Origin: Dipylidium caninum
Lineage: Eukaryota > Platyhelminthes > Cestoda > Cyclophyllidea > Dipylidiidae
Direction of reading: 5' to 3'
Length of the DNA: 64,000 nucleotides
NCBI GenBank assembly: GCA_017562135.1
Contig: QEYB01000466.1
Coordinates: 1,116,001-1,180,000 of the forward strand
The translations under genes were made by a program, and so were the position numbers. Under the pieces are notes generated by a model. That model saw nothing but the letters and a program-made list of their open reading frames with translations, was not told the origin of the DNA and did not search any database. Below, in pieces: positions 26,062 through 37,067 of the stretch (positions are counted from its first letter, which is position 1; each line of letters opens with the position of its first letter).

Positions 26062-28349
26062 TTAGAAATTGGTGATTTCTCTTTCTCCGCAATCCCCCCC
26101 ATTGGTCAACTCTTCAGCGATTTGTGATATTTCCATTTCCTTACCGGCTTCATCTTCCTTCGGTTTCTGACCATTCTCGGCTACTATTTTTTCGGAATTA
26201 CCACGGCCTTCACTGTTTTCTTTCGGTTTTTTGGCATCGCGAGAAATACTCGACGAAGGTTGGCGACTCGGCTTATCTTCCTTTTGAACGGAGTCGCGAC
26301 GACGAGAAGAACCGTGTTCCTTGCCTTGGGGCTGAGAACGTCGACGTCTAGAGCGGCTACGACGATCATGACGTGCTCTTTCTCTCGATCGGTCCTTTTC
26401 GTGCCGATCTCGGCGATCCCTGTCACGCTTGTCACGAGATCGACGGCGGCGATCACGCGAACGACTACGCCTCGGGTACCGACGATTTGAGGGTGATCGG
26501 GGTCCGACGAGACCTACGACCTCGGGACCTAAATAGTTCACTAAATTCAGTTCAAAATCAACGGCCGAACATCACGAAAACTCGACATTTTATGTCATTC
26601 AGAAGTAATAAAAAACAAATCAATTATTTGAATAAATACCAGTAACGAGTGGAAAGCAGAAATACGCAGTCTTATCTCACCTAGACCTTTCCCGACTTCC
26701 ACGCTTTTTATCACGAGTGCGCGATCTTGAATAATGTCGACGTGAACGTGACCTAGAACGCCCACGACGACTTCTTGACCGATGACGCCGGCTCCTCGAA
26801 AGGGAACGATGATCACGGGACTTAGAGCGCGAACGACTCCGCAACCGTGCTAAAAAATTCAATATTTTAAGCTGATTTCCAGCCTCTAGGAAATTTCCAA
26901 CAAAATATACAAAGCACTCACATGAAGTGCTCAATTGAGAATTGCGAGGTGGGGATGTTCTCTTTACGGTATCATCCAAACCTGGTAAGCTACTGGTAGG
27001 TTTGATAATTGCACAATTGGAGTGCTGAACCATAATCTACGAACGTTACAGCAATTATAAAAATCACCTGACGGTCACCGATAGTACCTCCCATAAGGCC
27101 AAAAGCTTTCAGAATAGAATATTGTTCGGTGAATTCAACGTACGCAGCCCTTTCGTTATCAGTGCCGGCCATGCGAACGCATTTCACTTCTGCGTGCGCA
27201 TTGAAGTATTCAAGAACCTAGACGGAAGTACGCATTCAGATGAAGTAAAATAAAAATTCAACAGGGGCAAATTTTCCATTGTAGTTAATAGATTCAATGC
27301 AGAACCAGCTGAACCATGATTGTTACATTACCTTACGCGGCGTGGTCGTGAGAATAGGCCTTAGCCCTCCATCAAATGTATGTTAGCCGTGCATTTAAGT
27401 TGATCTGTCTAGCTTTGGAACAGGCTGGTGAACAGAAACTCAAGAGAAAAACACAAAGATCTGTATGTAAGACAATACTTTCGCGAAGCAATGAAGATTC
27501 ATTCATAGCACATCAATGCAACCCCTATTACCACGTTGCGTTAACGATCTCAAACAAACAGAGTGCCAAACGGCTACAAAGGAGGATATACACAAACGGT
27601 TGTTAACACCATCAAATCGAAGTTCATGGCACAAATCGTAAAATGGTAAGTCCAACATCCATACTCCAATTTAAGGAAGCAAAATACTGGAAGAAATCGT
27701 GAATGGGAGCCGAAACTGAAAAATTACAAACTAAAATAAATGAGAATTAAGAGCATCAGCAAGTTATAAAAACATGCCTGTTCGCCCGTAACCTTAGGAT
27801 CAAGATTGGTGACAAGAACTGTACGACGAATTTCCTCTATCCGGTTACAGTCTGTGGCCGCTGGAAGGGGAGGATACACCGGAAATCCTAGAGTTGTAAG
27901 ACGCGGATCGATCGTCTGTATAACTTGTTCTCCAGGACGGCCGACGACCATACTGATAACGTCAAGGGGCCATGACGCAGATCGCGGATGTATGCCGGCG
28001 GATGTGTGAAGTGGAGCCCGGACAAGGTTGGCATACTTTTCATCGGGAATAACATCCTTCTCATTCACGACAGGAAGAACTATGAGGGCCCGGTCAAGAA
28101 ACATAGTGTTATGCAAATGCAACGCAACCTCTGCATTAATTGCATCCGCATACGTTATGTAACAAACCTAAAGGATCAGGAAATCTAGAGCCAGCGCACC
28201 TTGCTGGGGCAATCATTGCCCTCAGGGGGGTACAAAACCAGCTCCTCGATAACACCAATGTTTCCAAATAGCATCCTTATCTGCTCTAGGGAGCACGAAG
28301 GAGATATATTAGTTATTTGAACAATTCGTCCGCGGACCAAATTAGCCAT
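26062..28349 (-). CDS. SREK1: Splicing regulator SREK1 (two RRMs plus an RS domain)
   Basis: SREK1 is a nuclear SR-related regulator of splice-site choice. Exons: 28349-28200, 28167-27778, 27217-27068, 27036-26922, 26849-26681, and a last exon from 26528. RRM1 starts at once (GRIVQITNISPSCSLEQIR) and continues with LHNTMFLDRALIVLPV. RRM2 follows the family-typical linker: RIEEIRRTVLVTNLDPKV, then CVRMAGTDNERAAYVEF. After IMVQHSNCAIIKP comes a long RS/RD-rich tail. The initiator ATG precedes the first RRM strand. Intron 27218-27777 has a GC donor. In the last exon the RS-rich frame breaks twice (near 26505 and at the G7 run 26094-26100), so the stop at 26062 is the raw reading; a frame ending at 26010 looks more native. 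A minus-strand AATAAA lies near 25940. The neighbouring EPS8-like gene is convergent and SLBP is divergent. Confidence 0.93.
27776..27777 (-). other. GC 5' splice site of SREK1 intron 2
   Basis: On the minus strand the exon ends CAG and the intron begins GCATGT. Joining here keeps phase and rebuilds the RRM2 sequence (LDPKVTGEQ followed by VLEYFNAHAEVK). No GT donor nearby would do so. Confidence 0.8.
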
Positions 28350-28894
28350 TTTGAGGGAAATTGACCGTGATGGTCCTTAGTTGAGGATCTATTAAAACAA
28401 CAGGATCTATTAAAACAACACAAATGCGTCAAATTGTTTTAAAAAAACAACGTTTTTATTTATTTAAAAGCGGTGTGTGGGTTTTTTTAAGAAATCAGCA
28501 ACTCGCATGATATCGGTTGGTTAGAAAAGATTTAATGAAAATATGAATATGAACAAAATAAGTTCTCCTTTGTCCATCTTCTTATGTTAAATGTTAGAAT
28601 GTAAAATTCATATAGCTTTATTATTTTTTTACGACATGGTTAAGTTGCTACCTTTACGTTAAAAACCAAATGCCTTACTTCTTGCCTTACCTTGAGTATG
28701 TTTGTTTGTTTGAAAGCAAGAATTGGCTGAAATAGGTCCGCAAATTAAACTTCGAACGCTTTTCATATGAGCCTACGGATGAGGTGCGTCGCTTCGCTTT
28801 TTGAGGTCGTCTACTTTCCCGGTTGAGGCGTCCGTTGCATCTACGCTGCTGTGCATTATGGTTGTTATTGTACGCTATTCTTCTCTGAACCTAG
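28350..28894. promoter_or_regulatory. Shared divergent promoter region of SREK1 and SLBP
   Basis: The two start codons are 545 bases apart and face away from each other, so both promoters must lie here or overlap. Next to the SREK1 start is an exact tandem pair of an 18-base unit (28384-28419, AGGATCTATTAAAACAAC twice). No TATA box at a convincing position was seen. The SLBP side (28780-28890) is the likely 5' untranslated region. Confidence 0.5.
28384..28419. repeat. Exact tandem 18-bp duplication
   Basis: Two identical adjacent copies of AGGATCTATTAAAACAAC, about 35 bases upstream of the SREK1 start codon. Confidence 0.9.
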
Positions 28895-31228
28895 ATGAAT
28901 CAAGGTAGGCCGTCGAGACGCTCCAGAAAAAGCACTCCTGCAAGAAATGCGTCGATAAATACGCCACTCAAGGACTGTTTGAACCTACGCGGTTCTAGGA
29001 ATAAGGATTCGGCGTAAGCGTTACTTTTCCCGATCCTTAACGACGGGATACGCATTTACGCAGCTGCACCGACTTTTTTGGCCGATCCTATGGTTTTTAT
29101 ACTAATGTACGAAGCTCTTCTGCCGTGTTGCCCTTTCTGGACCGTGCTTTGTATTATTAATGATTTTCCACATGCGTGAATTTATACTTTACTTGTGCAT
29201 CACATCATTTCTTTTCAAAATGAAACAACAGTGAGGGCCCATCATCTCGCGATTTTTACGACGACAATCGCATTTCCTCCCGTGGCTCAGGCTCGCGTGC
29301 TTGTACCTCACAATCCTCAGCTATGCCGAATAGGCCCTCTCGAATGTCGACTCCTGTGTGTCGAGATCGATCGTCTCTGGGCACAACTCACAAAACTAAG
29401 AGGAAACTGGAGTCCAATCGAACGTATTCCAATCGTTCGCAGGTATGGATGATTCTTTTTGATTTAAAATTCATTTAGGCCAGTGATCAAAAATATTATG
29501 ACCCGTACCTAGAAATCCGTAAAGCAAGGGAGCGTTTATATCGATATAAATTGAAAGGTGATTGGGAATCAGATGAAATTCTGTGCAAAGAATCGGATAG
29601 AGACTTAGAACGATACGAAGAAAAATTGAAACGTAGATATTCTCTGAAGGTATGCAATATTTTTATTTCCATTCCTCGATGTGTTTTCTTTTATGACTAG
29701 TGTTGGTTTTCGTTTAATTAAACAATGCATGTTTTGTCTACATATTCGTTCTTTGATGTAAAAAAATATTATTTTTATTAACTTTGTTCTAATGATCGGT
29801 CGTTTGAATTAGGATGATTGCGTCGGAGATATTGAGCTTGAACGGAGGCAAACAGAGCTTTTGAGGCGTCAACGCGATATCGATGTTGGCAAAACTACTG
29901 ACAAGTACGCGGAGTATATTTTGAAGATACCTAAGCCGGAACGTGAACGTCACCATCCTCGTACTCCTAACAAATTTCGTGTGGTATCGCGTCGTGCTTG
30001 GGACGGAATGATTAGAAAGTGGCGACGGCATATACACAACTTCGAAAACATCAAGTGAGTTTAAGGTTGCTATTAGGTGTGAAAGAACTAAAAGTTGTAC
30101 ATGTTGTTTTGTATGATGCTGTTAAGCTACGGGGAAGCGAATCATATTTGAGGGTGCAGCCCCAATGTTGTAAAGTAATTTGAGCTTTAGGGTTGGTATG
30201 GATGTTTCTCATACCTTTATGATAAAACAAAATTTGGTAAACCGAAATTGATAGTGACGTGAATGCACGTCACCTTTTTCCCAACCCCTTCGGTATATAT
30301 TCTGCTTTGTGAGTAATAGTAGTCTTTAAATCTCTTAGACGTTTTTCTCTTCGCTTATTGCTTTGTGCGTCTCGAGAACTAGCTCTGTTTACTGACTATG
30401 TGACGAGTTGGTACCAACGTATTACGTTGAACACTTATTTCTTATGTGCTGTAGTTTAGTGTGCAAATTATTTGCTTAGTTGCAATGAGACTTGGCATTC
30501 TCTCGCATCCGACGTATCAATGTCTCCCAATTCACCCTCTTCACCGATGTATCATACCGGCGACCCAGCGGTAGGACGTCCTTTAGGTTCGGAGGAAGAG
30601 TCGGAGGCTATAACAGAATCAGCCACATTGATTGTGGATAAATTCTTGAAGAATTTTGGCGAACAAACCGGGTTGGAGACCGATGAAGATACTTTACAGG
30701 GAGGAAAGAAGACAACTCGTGATGGCCCAATAAATTCCGGCTTAAGTGAAGATGAGACGTTACACCCCAATGATGTCAAATGGAACCTTCGTGGACGTAA
30801 AGTCCTCACTGAGACGTGAGTCCAACAGTTTTTTCTTTCATTGCCACGAATTTCAGCTTCAATTTTAAGCCCCTTATTTTATTTTTCCCATTTAACTATA
30901 TTATCCTCCTACCGCCGACAACCCCTGATTGTTTCACGAACTTTTAGGAATGTCTACGAACCTGAAGGTGAATTATCTGATATTCATACCGGTCTTACGA
31001 ACGACTTGAAGTATCTCGGTGTCAAACGTGATAGTCTGAGTAAGTCTTCGTTTTGCCTTTTACTGAAATTCTTGTATATGCCAATGATGTCGACAATGCC
31101 TTCGATTTTCAAATCTAGAATTTGAGGATATATCTGATATGCTTTCGCCACGGAAGCGCATGAAAACTTCAGACAGTTCGTCATTAGACAAGAAATGCCG
31201 CATTTCGAAGCGGAAGAAAAAACGGTGA
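28895..31228 (+). CDS. SLBP: Histone RNA stem-loop-binding protein with a long C-terminal extension
   Basis: SLBP binds the 3' stem-loop of replication-dependent histone mRNAs and controls their processing and translation. Seven exons keep phase: 28895-29013, 29232-29442, 29479-29649, 29813-30054, 30480-30815, 30948-31039 and 31119-31228, giving 426 residues; intron 3' of exon 2 is only 36 nt. The start is the first ATG of the open first exon (MNQGRPSRRSRKSTPARN). The RNA-binding domain is at about residues 174-247: LERRQTELLRRQRDIDVGKT, then HPRTPNKFRVVSRRAWDGMI, including the invariant TPNK motif. After it the protein continues for about 180 residues, acidic and Ser-rich, ending in a lysine/arginine-rich nuclear-localisation-like tail (RISKRKKKR). 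Human SLBP is 270 residues, so the extension is unusual. It was joined by phase and could in principle be a mis-join. Confidence 0.93.
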
Positions 31229-31834
31229 ATACAATCATTTTCCACAACTGATACCATGCCCTCAATGTATTTTTCAAAGTGGGATGGTTGACTTAGCCCC
31301 CCCCCCCAAATGCCTTCTGTAAAACTTTATCATTATCAGCAGCCTTTGTTTTATAAATTTTTTTCGCGTTATTGACCTTGCCAGTGTAACAATAGCGATA
31401 CTTGCAACCTTTCGGTAACCGATTACTACGAGCAGAATTTTACTTTACTCAGGTGCGTAAGCTCGAAGAGGCCTGGTTACCATGTTTCTGATCACATGAA
31501 AAGTTGATTGTCTATTTGGGCGATGGTAGACCATGGTGGCAAGACACTTACGGAAAGATTGCGTTAATAGGTTGCTAAAGTGGCGCTTCGATTGTGACTA
31601 TTATTCTGTGAGAGTTGTGGATTTGTACGATTCATGCGCCACCCAAGTAGGGGAAGAGTACTAACGGTCATCAGTGATGTAAGACGGAAGTAACAAGTGA
31701 GGTTAGGTCGTTCTCTTCACGTGAGATATACAATATAATAAAACCGAAGCTGTCTATAGGTTGTAAACTATTATAGAGCACAGAGGAGCCAAGCGGAAAG
31801 ACGTATTCACCTGTGAAATAGCTAATGGCGACTT
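31229..31834. other. Intergenic between convergent SLBP and RER1
   Basis: A cytosine run lies at about 31300. No further coding signal was seen; this should hold the 3' untranslated ends of both genes. Confidence 0.5.
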
Positions 31835-32609
31835 TCAAATGGACTGTAGAGTGCCAGGCATCGACTTGCCTTGGGGTCGTGGCTTTCCGTAAGTGAAAGG
31901 CAGATACTTGTAGCGTACCATATGCTAAAATGCAGAAAAAGGAAAGGATTGGTGTGATTTGCACAAATCTGGTGCGCTGGTGCATGCAACTAATCACTAA
32001 CCTGAATCTGACGTCTCATTGTGACATAAAAGAGAGTCAGGAAATATACCAACAAAATTGGCCAGAATACGGGCAGGTCAAAAATTGAGAAGAAAGTGCA
32101 AATTATGGATATTAGTGTTGCGATTGTGCAATTTTTCCTAGATTACATAATTTAACGTACACAATGGATTTACCAAAACCTGGTTTCGGGCAGACGTCTC
32201 ATGAAGGGTCTAAATTCACCATCCAAATTTGTAGGAAGCAGTGGGTCGTCTAAGCAAGTTAAAACACTCGTCTATTTTACATACAACCATTATCAGAAGA
32301 TTGGAATTGGGGAGTTAAAAAGGCGAGGAATTGGCTGAGGATAAATATTGCCAGGGCGTATGATACGACGAAAAATCCCTGAAGTAACCGATAAAACAAT
32401 ATCTACTTGGAGATAAGCCACACGAACGATATAAAATATTAAAGTCGAGAGGAAAAACATCCATCGGCAAAACGTGTAGGGGACGATTTTGTCGAAGAAG
32501 CTTCTGAAGACCTAAAAGCCATCAAAAACAAATTCAGCTATACTTTGGCAATTTTGCCTGACTCGGAGGCATCATCGGCATCCGGAATATCCTTCATATA
32601 CCGTTCCAT
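31835..32609 (-). CDS. RER1: Golgi retrieval receptor RER1
   Basis: RER1 is a four-pass membrane protein that returns ER proteins from the early Golgi. Six exons keep phase: 32609-32544, 32511-32407, 32378-32288, 32249-32174, 32137-32002 and 31924-31835, giving 187 residues (human about 196). The order of family motifs is complete: [14 protein letters not shown], then first membrane span, [20 protein letters not shown], an acidic loop, [55 protein letters not shown] and GK. The start [13 protein letters not shown] is the first ATG in the open first exon. The introns are 32, 28, 38, 36 and 77 nt; the 28-nt one (32379-32406) is exceptionally short. No longer open frame reveals this gene because every exon is short. 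Confidence 0.96.
32379..32406 (-). other. 28-nt intron of RER1
   Basis: The sequence on the minus strand starts GTAGAT and ends ACTTCAG. Removing it joins VAYLQ to GFFVVSYAL, matching the conserved second membrane region of RER1; retaining it would shift the frame. Confidence 0.88.
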
Positions 32610-33722
32610 CGCTACTGGTGTGTGTTTAGTCAGGTCGGTCGTAGCCAACAGCTTGCAGAACCACACATGCAGTTTTAAGCCATTTAGTTAATAATAACAA
32701 AAGTATCATATTTATGACAACCACTAACTTAATATAAACACCGTAAGGTAACTCCCGCCAAGTTTTACTTAAAAAATTTACAACTTAAAAATTGTTAATA
32801 TGTCACAGTATATGGCATAGTAGCAAGAATATTCAACCTGACATCAGCTTTTGTTAAGTTAAAATACTATTGTCATTAAGAGGAATAACACGCCAATATG
32901 ACAGAGGTCACGATAGGGTCTTTAATTACCTTTCGCTCATAAGTTAAGTTGAACAAGAGCATATAAGTAATTTCGGAATTTTATATAATTACAGTCTTCG
33001 CCATCGCCATTTACCAACCAGTCGGATGTATTCCACCCCTAGGACGTGCTGCTCAATCAAATCACAGTTAAATATTTATGCGATCTATCTATTGAGAAAA
33101 AAATGAATTCTCGAAAAACTTTAGCTCCGTAAGTAGAGCTGATTTTCAATGACTTAATGACAAAAGTCTCGTAATATTGTACTAGGTTTCGGCCCTCCTG
33201 TTCAAATGAAGCTGAAAAACGTATGCTTTTGATGATAAAGTTACATCGGCGGCAAGTGTACTAAACTAGTTCTTACAATCAACCTCACAAATCCCTTGAG
33301 TACAAGAGTGACCTACTACTTAATGGGATAAAAATGGGGACTTTGAAAAAATCCTTTACCATTAATTCGTTCATTACTGCGTCGTCTGTAAAGAGAAGAA
33401 AGTAGAGCCTCCTGAATTGTACAAATTATTACAATTGATTAATAAAACGGTAAAGCACGTTTCACGCACAAGTCCAACTCTCACTCCTCGCCACTCAGTC
33501 GTCCTTCTCTCCCTCTAATTTTTTTTAAGTTTGAGCTTGAGTGTTCTCCCCACTCGGATTAACATAAAAAATGCGGCGATTAATAAGAGGAGAAAGAAAA
33601 CCCTGCTTTACACAGCATGCCAACACTCCACCCCTTCGTCCCGATCCATTTCCCCCTCATTGTATTCTTCCTATTTCACTTATTTTGTTTCTTCTTCTTC
33701 TTCTTGTTCATTCTCCTGGGAG
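32610..33722. other. Intergenic upstream of RER1 and of the mu-homology gene
   Basis: Should contain the RER1 promoter and the first exon or exons of the SGIP1/FCHO-like gene. A possible small exon near 33000 (after TTATATAATTACAG, reading SSPSPFTNQSDVFHP) resembles the linker style of that family but has no supported donor. Confidence 0.35.
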
Positions 33723-36700
33723 TTGGGAGGCCGTCTTCAATAAACCAGACGACAACAATGAGACTTACGACCACTTGATTGACCTCCGCGACGACCAAGA
33801 AGGGGCTAAGTCCGATCTGAGCCCTCTTCAACCGACATCTGTGGAAAATAAAGTTAGTTGGGTGTTTTTTTTTTTCATAATTGCAGTTAATTTGTTTAAA
33901 AAATGACCCACTGAGAGTATATGGGGCTTCTGTTTTCTTTGAAAAACCAACAATTTGCATTGCTATCTTACTTGTTTTCCCCCTGCCTTTTGCCACATAC
34001 CAAGTTGAGAGGCTTATATCGAGGAAATCACGACATTTCTCAATTCCTTTTAGCTTCCCTTGACTATTCCCTTTGAAGTTGCAGCTCCCTTGGCATCTGA
34101 ATGCCTTCTTTGGCATATTTTCTGAGAAGGCGACTCATTTTTGATCACTCTTTTTTTTCATTTTTATCTGTTAACCCACACCTTGAAAGCTTGTCAATTT
34201 TTCTCTCCGTCTTGATGCAGTTCACGTCTGCAAGGCCTTATTTGGTGAAAATACTGTCAAGACAAAATATTGTCAAATACACATACTAGTCATTGACATC
34301 ATTATCTTATGACAATTTGGCCAATGACCTCAAGACAATGTTTTTTTTTTCGATAAGAAAGAAGGACATTAAAGGGAAAGGGATAGCCCATCTTTGAGAT
34401 TTGTCTACTTTCATCCACTCACAGATGTAACACTGATATGTCTTTCTTCTGGCAATTTCAGTTGAGGTGAATTTTTGACCCTTGTTTCCATCATCTTCAC
34501 TGGAAATGTTCGACAGTTCCTCTCACCAAATTGAGTTCTTGATAATGTCCTTCGTCATTTATCATTAGGAGAAATTCCTTGGGCGTCTTCCAAATTGAAG
34601 GCATTCCTCACTCGCTACCATGTTCCCATGTTACGTGTGGCAGGCATATAGTTGTCAAAGATGCCTATCCTACATCCTCATGGCTAATAACAAAGTCATG
34701 ACAACAGAGGCTGTGAACAGATATGAAAAATAGCTGCCTACATGCATATTCCTCTCCTTCATACTTACTTGCTTACTTACTTACTTACTTACTTATCTCC
34801 ACTTCCACCTTAGATGACGCTTCAGAATGTGTGGCTGTTGGCAAAACAGGTACCTGCACTGTGTTTCATTTGCGATATTCCCCTTCATCCACAAGAGTAT
34901 AGCGCATCTTTTGGCGTTATCTTTATTGCCGTTGTTTTCACCTCCTGTTCTCCTTGCTATTGTTGCTGCCGTTGCAGCAAAATTTGATGCTCCTTTTGTG
35001 TCTCCTTCAGGATTCAGACGAATTATCCCTCTATTCGGTGAGTAACTTGAGCCCGAGCCACCACGCTGTCGAGCACGATTTCGTTTGCACATTTATTGAG
35101 ATAGCAATAAAAGCGGGCGTGAAGTAATATAGTTTCTTTTCGGCCTTCACAGGTTTCCCATGCACCCCTGGCTGCATTGGATGACGATGATACGTTGGGA
35201 TCTCCTCCTCCACCCCCACCTCCTCCCGCTCCTCCTCCTCCTCCTCCTCTTCCCCCTCCGCCTACCCTATCAACGCCAACGCCAACACCGCCACCGCCAC
35301 CACAACATGTTCCACGATTTTCCACTGAGGCCCGAGCCCCTCCGCCGCCTATTCCACCCTTGCCAATTGCAATCGCTCTGACCGAGACATGGCGAGCCCA
35401 ATTCCCAAACGGTGGAGGCAGCTCCTTTACAACTACCGAGCGTCCAGCTCAATCCCTTTTTGGGCAGGTGACTCTAGCGGTGGCTAGGGAGGACCTACGT
35501 CTCCTGATCCACTCCTACAAGTCTCATCTCAAACCTCTTGTCCTCATCTTTTCCCGTGCCCAGCGAATGCGTGGCCTCAAGTCCAGTTTTAGTGGTATCA
35601 CTGTACAGTGAGTAACTGCGCTAAATCTGCTATTGTCTGTATCACTATTGAAAGGACATGAAATTGCGATTTTTCCTCCCATTAATTATACACAAATTAT
35701 GGTGAAAGTGAGGGCGCAAGTCGTGCTCAATGCTCGTTGATGGTGAAATAGTGACAGGGGGACAACGGTTTCGTGTATGCTCTTTCGAAGAGATGCGGTA
35801 GCGCTTGAGCTCCAATGCAGTGCCTCAGTAAGTCCACTCACAAGTCACAGTTTCGCATTCGCGTCGTAAACCGCGTCGAGGATGACGCCACGTACCAACT
35901 TTTCAGGATTCAAAGATTGTCCACATTGCACCGCTTTCCAGGTGATTGCTGCGAGCGGAGGATATTTGGTGTACAACAAAGGGAATGTTTTATTAAAATT
36001 ACTGCGCTTAAGTTCTCTGTCGGTGTCCACTCGACTTTGGTGTCATTAATGTTCACACAGACCGAATTTCTCTTTAGTGTGTCTTCTTAACTTCCATCCT
36101 GTCGCCTTTGCACCTACGGAATAGATTGGAGGGCGAAGACGCAACGAGGCAGTATCGGGTGCGAATCCCTGGGACTCTTCTTTACCACCACCTTGTTGGG
36201 ACGCAGAGCGAGGGCGCTGATGAGAGGGAGGAGGAATACACGCGACTCTGCCTGTTGGATTACATGGTCGAGGCGGCAGGCCTGCCACCACCCATCACCA
36301 TGTGCACTTTCTGGCGCTGTGAAAAGACTACCACTGATTTCCGACTGGATTACTTTGTGCAGTGGCCTAAGTGGCCTTCGTCCTCGTCTACAGGGGATAA
36401 GGATGTTGTAAACTCTTCCGACATCAGGTATGAAGGCCTCTTTTTGGGGGATGCTCACTTACACGTGGTTAAATAAATTTGCCTAAGTTTAGTCTTTCAG
36501 AGATTTTGCCAGTCTTTGTTCTACAAGACAGAAGTAGGCCAATTTTTGTCGTTGGAGATTTTGTAATCTCCAAGTCCTTCATTGTCCGCCTTTCTCAGTT
36601 GTCAGAACTTGCGTGTGAATTTGTTGATCGACGGTGGCGTTGTTCGAATGCAAAGTCAGCCCCTGGGCACTTGGGATGCTGAACAGACTCGTGCGTCTTG

Positions 36701-37067
36701 GAGTATTCCTCTAACGCCCAGCGGTCCTCCCCAACGACAGCAACAGCAACACCTCGGTGTCGATGTCTCGGGCAACATACGCGCCAAATTCTTCCTCACA
36801 CACGGTCCAGGAGCACCGCAGCCGGTTGCTCTACAGTTTTGCCGTGATGGCGGATGCCTCCCCAGTGGAGCCGTCCTGTCACTCGGCGCAGAATCTCTTC
36901 CCGGCGGCAGCGGCGGTGGGGGCGGAAGCTATCGTCTGATGATGTGCAAGTACCGTCTTTTGGGTGACCGGTATTTCTGTGACCCGCCAGTGCCCCTGGC
37001 GCCGTTGACGCAGCCTCTGACGCCCCTCCTCCCTCCAGCCAGTTCTAAAGCCCAGTCTTCCGGGTGA
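33723..37067 (+). CDS. Endocytic mu-homology-domain protein, SGIP1/FCHO type; no F-BAR domain found; 5' end open
   Basis: Members of this family (SGIP1, FCHO1/2) nucleate clathrin-coated pits and recruit AP-2 and Eps15. Exons: 33723-33852, a 27-nt microexon 35012-35038 (DSDELSLYS), 35153-35607, 36125-36427 and 36599-37067, all in phase. A proline-rich stretch (PPPPPPPPAPPPPPPLPP) precedes the domain. The muHD begins IAIALTETWRAQF, then GQVTLAVAREDLRLL. Its C-terminal half is clear: MCTFWRCEKTTTDFRLDYF, LIDGGVVRMQSQPLGTWDAE, NIRAKFFLTHGPGAPQPVAL and YRLMMCKYRLLGDRYFCD. A glycine-rich insert sits before the last strand. Upstream space is taken by RER1 and SLBP and no F-BAR sequence was seen, so SGIP1-like is favoured. 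The initiating exon was not identified. Confidence 0.88.
34762..34794. repeat. (CTTA)n microsatellite
   Basis: About eight tetranucleotide units with one G interruption, in the intron between 33852 and 35012. Confidence 0.9.

Noticed and set aside
35023..35325. Minus-strand glycine-rich frame (poly-Gly)
   Set aside because: It is the antisense shadow of the proline-rich exon of the mu-homology gene.
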